In this document: in pieces, positions 5,546 through 6,272 of the stretch
Layout of the letters: every line of letters starts with the position of its first letter
How positions within the stretch are numbered: position 1 is the first letter of the stretch
Assembly: GCA_035284865.1 (NCBI GenBank)
Contig: JAYKHL010000233.1
Span: 1-6,272, forward strand
DNA length: 6,272 nt
Source: JAYKHL01 sp035284865
GTDB lineage: Bacteria > Cyanobacteriota > Sericytochromatia > S15B-MN24 > JAQBPE01
Direction: 5' to 3'
Program-made: the position numbers and the translations under genes
The notes under the pieces: model-generated
What the model saw: only the letters and a program-made list of their open reading frames with translations
Told to the model about the DNA's origin: nothing
Databases searched by the model: none

Positions 5546-5551
5546 CCTCCC
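5546..5551 (-). promoter_or_regulatory. Shine-Dalgarno of the 5092-5541 gene
   Basis: GGGAGG is followed by a 4-nt AAAG spacer and the ATG at 5541. It is the strongest ribosome binding site in this open frame and fixes the start. Confidence 0.8.
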
Positions 5552-5580
5552 AGCAGGCCCGGCCGCAGGCCGCCAGGTCC

Positions 5581-5610
5581 AGTAAACGAACAAAGCGCGG
5601 GCCAAGTCAA
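5581..5610 (-). promoter_or_regulatory. Sigma70-type promoter for the 5092-5541 gene
   Basis: On the minus strand TTGACT (5610-5605, five of six matches to TTGACA) and TTTACT (5586-5581, four of six matches to TATAAT) are separated by 18 bp. Predicted transcription starts near 5574, giving a leader of about 33 nt. It is the best promoter match I found in the window. Confidence 0.55.
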
Positions 5611-5669
5611 TGCGCCCTGCGGTGCGGAGCGACGGCGCCGCGGGTAAGCTTGGCTCGGGTCACGCAGGA

Positions 5670-6272
5670 ATGTTTTCACAGCCACGCGGCAGGCCGCTGC
5701 CACCCTGGGTCGTAAACGCCCTGGCGCTCGCGCTGGTGCTGGCGTCGAGCGCCGTGCTGAACTGGGTGCTCCGGGACGGCAAGCCCGATCGACGCATCCT
5801 GACGGCCGTCCTGGGGATGTTACTCCTCGTGCCGGGGCTCCTGCGCTGGCAGGCGGCCTGGATGATGCTGTTCGTGGTCATCCCCTGGGTGGCCTGGCTT
5901 CGCCGGGTGCAGCTCGTGCTGGATCCGGCGAACGCGGGGATCGATCGCTTCGACCTGATCTTGCTGGTGCCCGACGTGCTCACGGGCCTGGCGGTGCTGG
6001 GCTATCTGATGGCGCAGCGGTTCTCCGGGCCTTCGTCCCTGCAGCCCGGGGAGGGGTGGCTTCGCGCGCTGCTGCTGGGGCTGGTAGGGATCTGCCTGCT
6101 GGAGGTGGTCAACCCGGTGATGGGCAGCGTGGCAGCGGGCATCAACGGGCTGCGCGTCTTCACCCTCTACATCGGGTTGTACTGGGTGACAGCCCACGTG
6201 TGCGAGCGGGAGGAGCGAATCCACACCTGGATAGGCCTGACGCTGGCCGCTGTCCTGATCACCGGCCTTTAT
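5670..6272 (+). CDS. O-antigen polymerase/ligase-like integral membrane protein (3' end missing)
   Basis: An open frame of 201 codons runs from the ATG at 5670 to the right edge without a stop. It is strongly hydrophobic, with about seven membrane segments: residues 13-34, 43-58, 62-79, 95-115, 131-148, 160-178 and 186-201. Features recalling the Wzy/WaaL (O-antigen polymerase or ligase) group are PWVAWLRR at 72-79, a polar DRFDLILLVPD segment at 92-102, and LLEVVNPVMGSVAAGINGLR at 143-162, where relatives have an F/V-NP...G..G-R pattern followed by a membrane helix. Such enzymes polymerise or transfer lipid-linked glycans on the outer side of the inner membrane. The large periplasmic loop that would confirm the family lies beyond the window. 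AGGA directly abuts the ATG, too close for a normal Shine-Dalgarno, so the true start is slightly uncertain. It is divergent from the 5092-5541 gene, with 128 bp between starts, and near the GT2 gene, which suggests a polysaccharide locus. Confidence 0.82.
   Translation, partial: MFSQPRGRPLPPWVVNALALALVLASSAVLNWVLRDGKPDRRILTAVLGMLLLVPGLLRWQAAWMMLFVVIPWVAWLRRVQLVLDPANAGIDRFDLILLVPDVLTGLAVLGYLMAQRFSGPSSLQPGEGWLRALLLGLVGICLLEVVNPVMGSVAAGINGLRVFTLYIGLYWVTAHVCEREERIHTWIGLTLAAVLITGLY

Noticed and set aside
5542..5703. An N-terminal extension of the small membrane protein to an ATG at 5703.
   Set aside because: It would start upstream of the TTGACT/TTTACT promoter, overlap the divergent polymerase gene, and place an Arg-rich stretch before the membrane anchor; the ATG at 5541 has GGGAGG.
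5820..6224. A 134-residue minus-strand open frame opposite the polymerase-like gene.
   Set aside because: It is a Gln/His/Pro-rich antisense shadow of a convincing membrane protein frame on the plus strand.

Overview
The window is a GC-rich stretch of bacterial chromosome, densely packed with genes and short on spacer DNA. A protein with a signal peptide, alternating beta-strand segments and a C-terminal phenylalanine looks like an outer-membrane beta-barrel, so the host is probably a diderm (Gram-negative-type) bacterium. The phylum cannot be fixed from the sequence. No rRNA, tRNA, CRISPR array, insertion sequence or phage gene was seen.

Layout, left to right. (1) Positions 2-586 (+) are the 3' part of a gene entering from the left edge. 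It has a Thr/Pro-rich linker of 24-bp tandem repeats followed by a carboxypeptidase-regulatory-like beta-sandwich domain. (2) Positions 594-2942 (-) hold a tightly overlapping three-gene operon read right to left: hexameric-type glutamate dehydrogenase (1680-2942), a 98-residue membrane protein (1384-1680) and the putative outer-membrane beta-barrel (594-1400). (3) Positions 2943-3146 are a divergent intergenic region with candidate promoters on both strands and two short inverted repeats. (4) Positions 3147-3827 (+) encode a YgjP/DUF45-like zinc metallopeptidase with a proline-rich tail. (5) Positions 3828-3901 are a leader with a nested inverted repeat, followed by a membrane-anchored family 2 glycosyltransferase at 3902-5086 (+). 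(6) Positions 5092-5541 (-) encode a small membrane-anchored helical protein with a good promoter of its own. (7) Positions 5670-6272 (+) are the 5' part of a multi-membrane-span O-antigen polymerase/ligase-like gene running off the right edge.

How the parts may work together. The right half has the flavour of a cell-surface polysaccharide locus: a synthase-type glycosyltransferase followed by a Wzy/WaaL-like polymerase. The left half ties nitrogen/carbon metabolism (glutamate dehydrogenase) to two envelope proteins in one transcript, which is an unusual partnership. The gene-to-gene overlaps are directly visible. Functional links beyond co-transcription are inference. I see no clear-cut new defence or mobile system. 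The best candidates for something undescribed are the dehydrogenase-membrane-protein-barrel operon and the small coiled-coil protein between the two polysaccharide genes.
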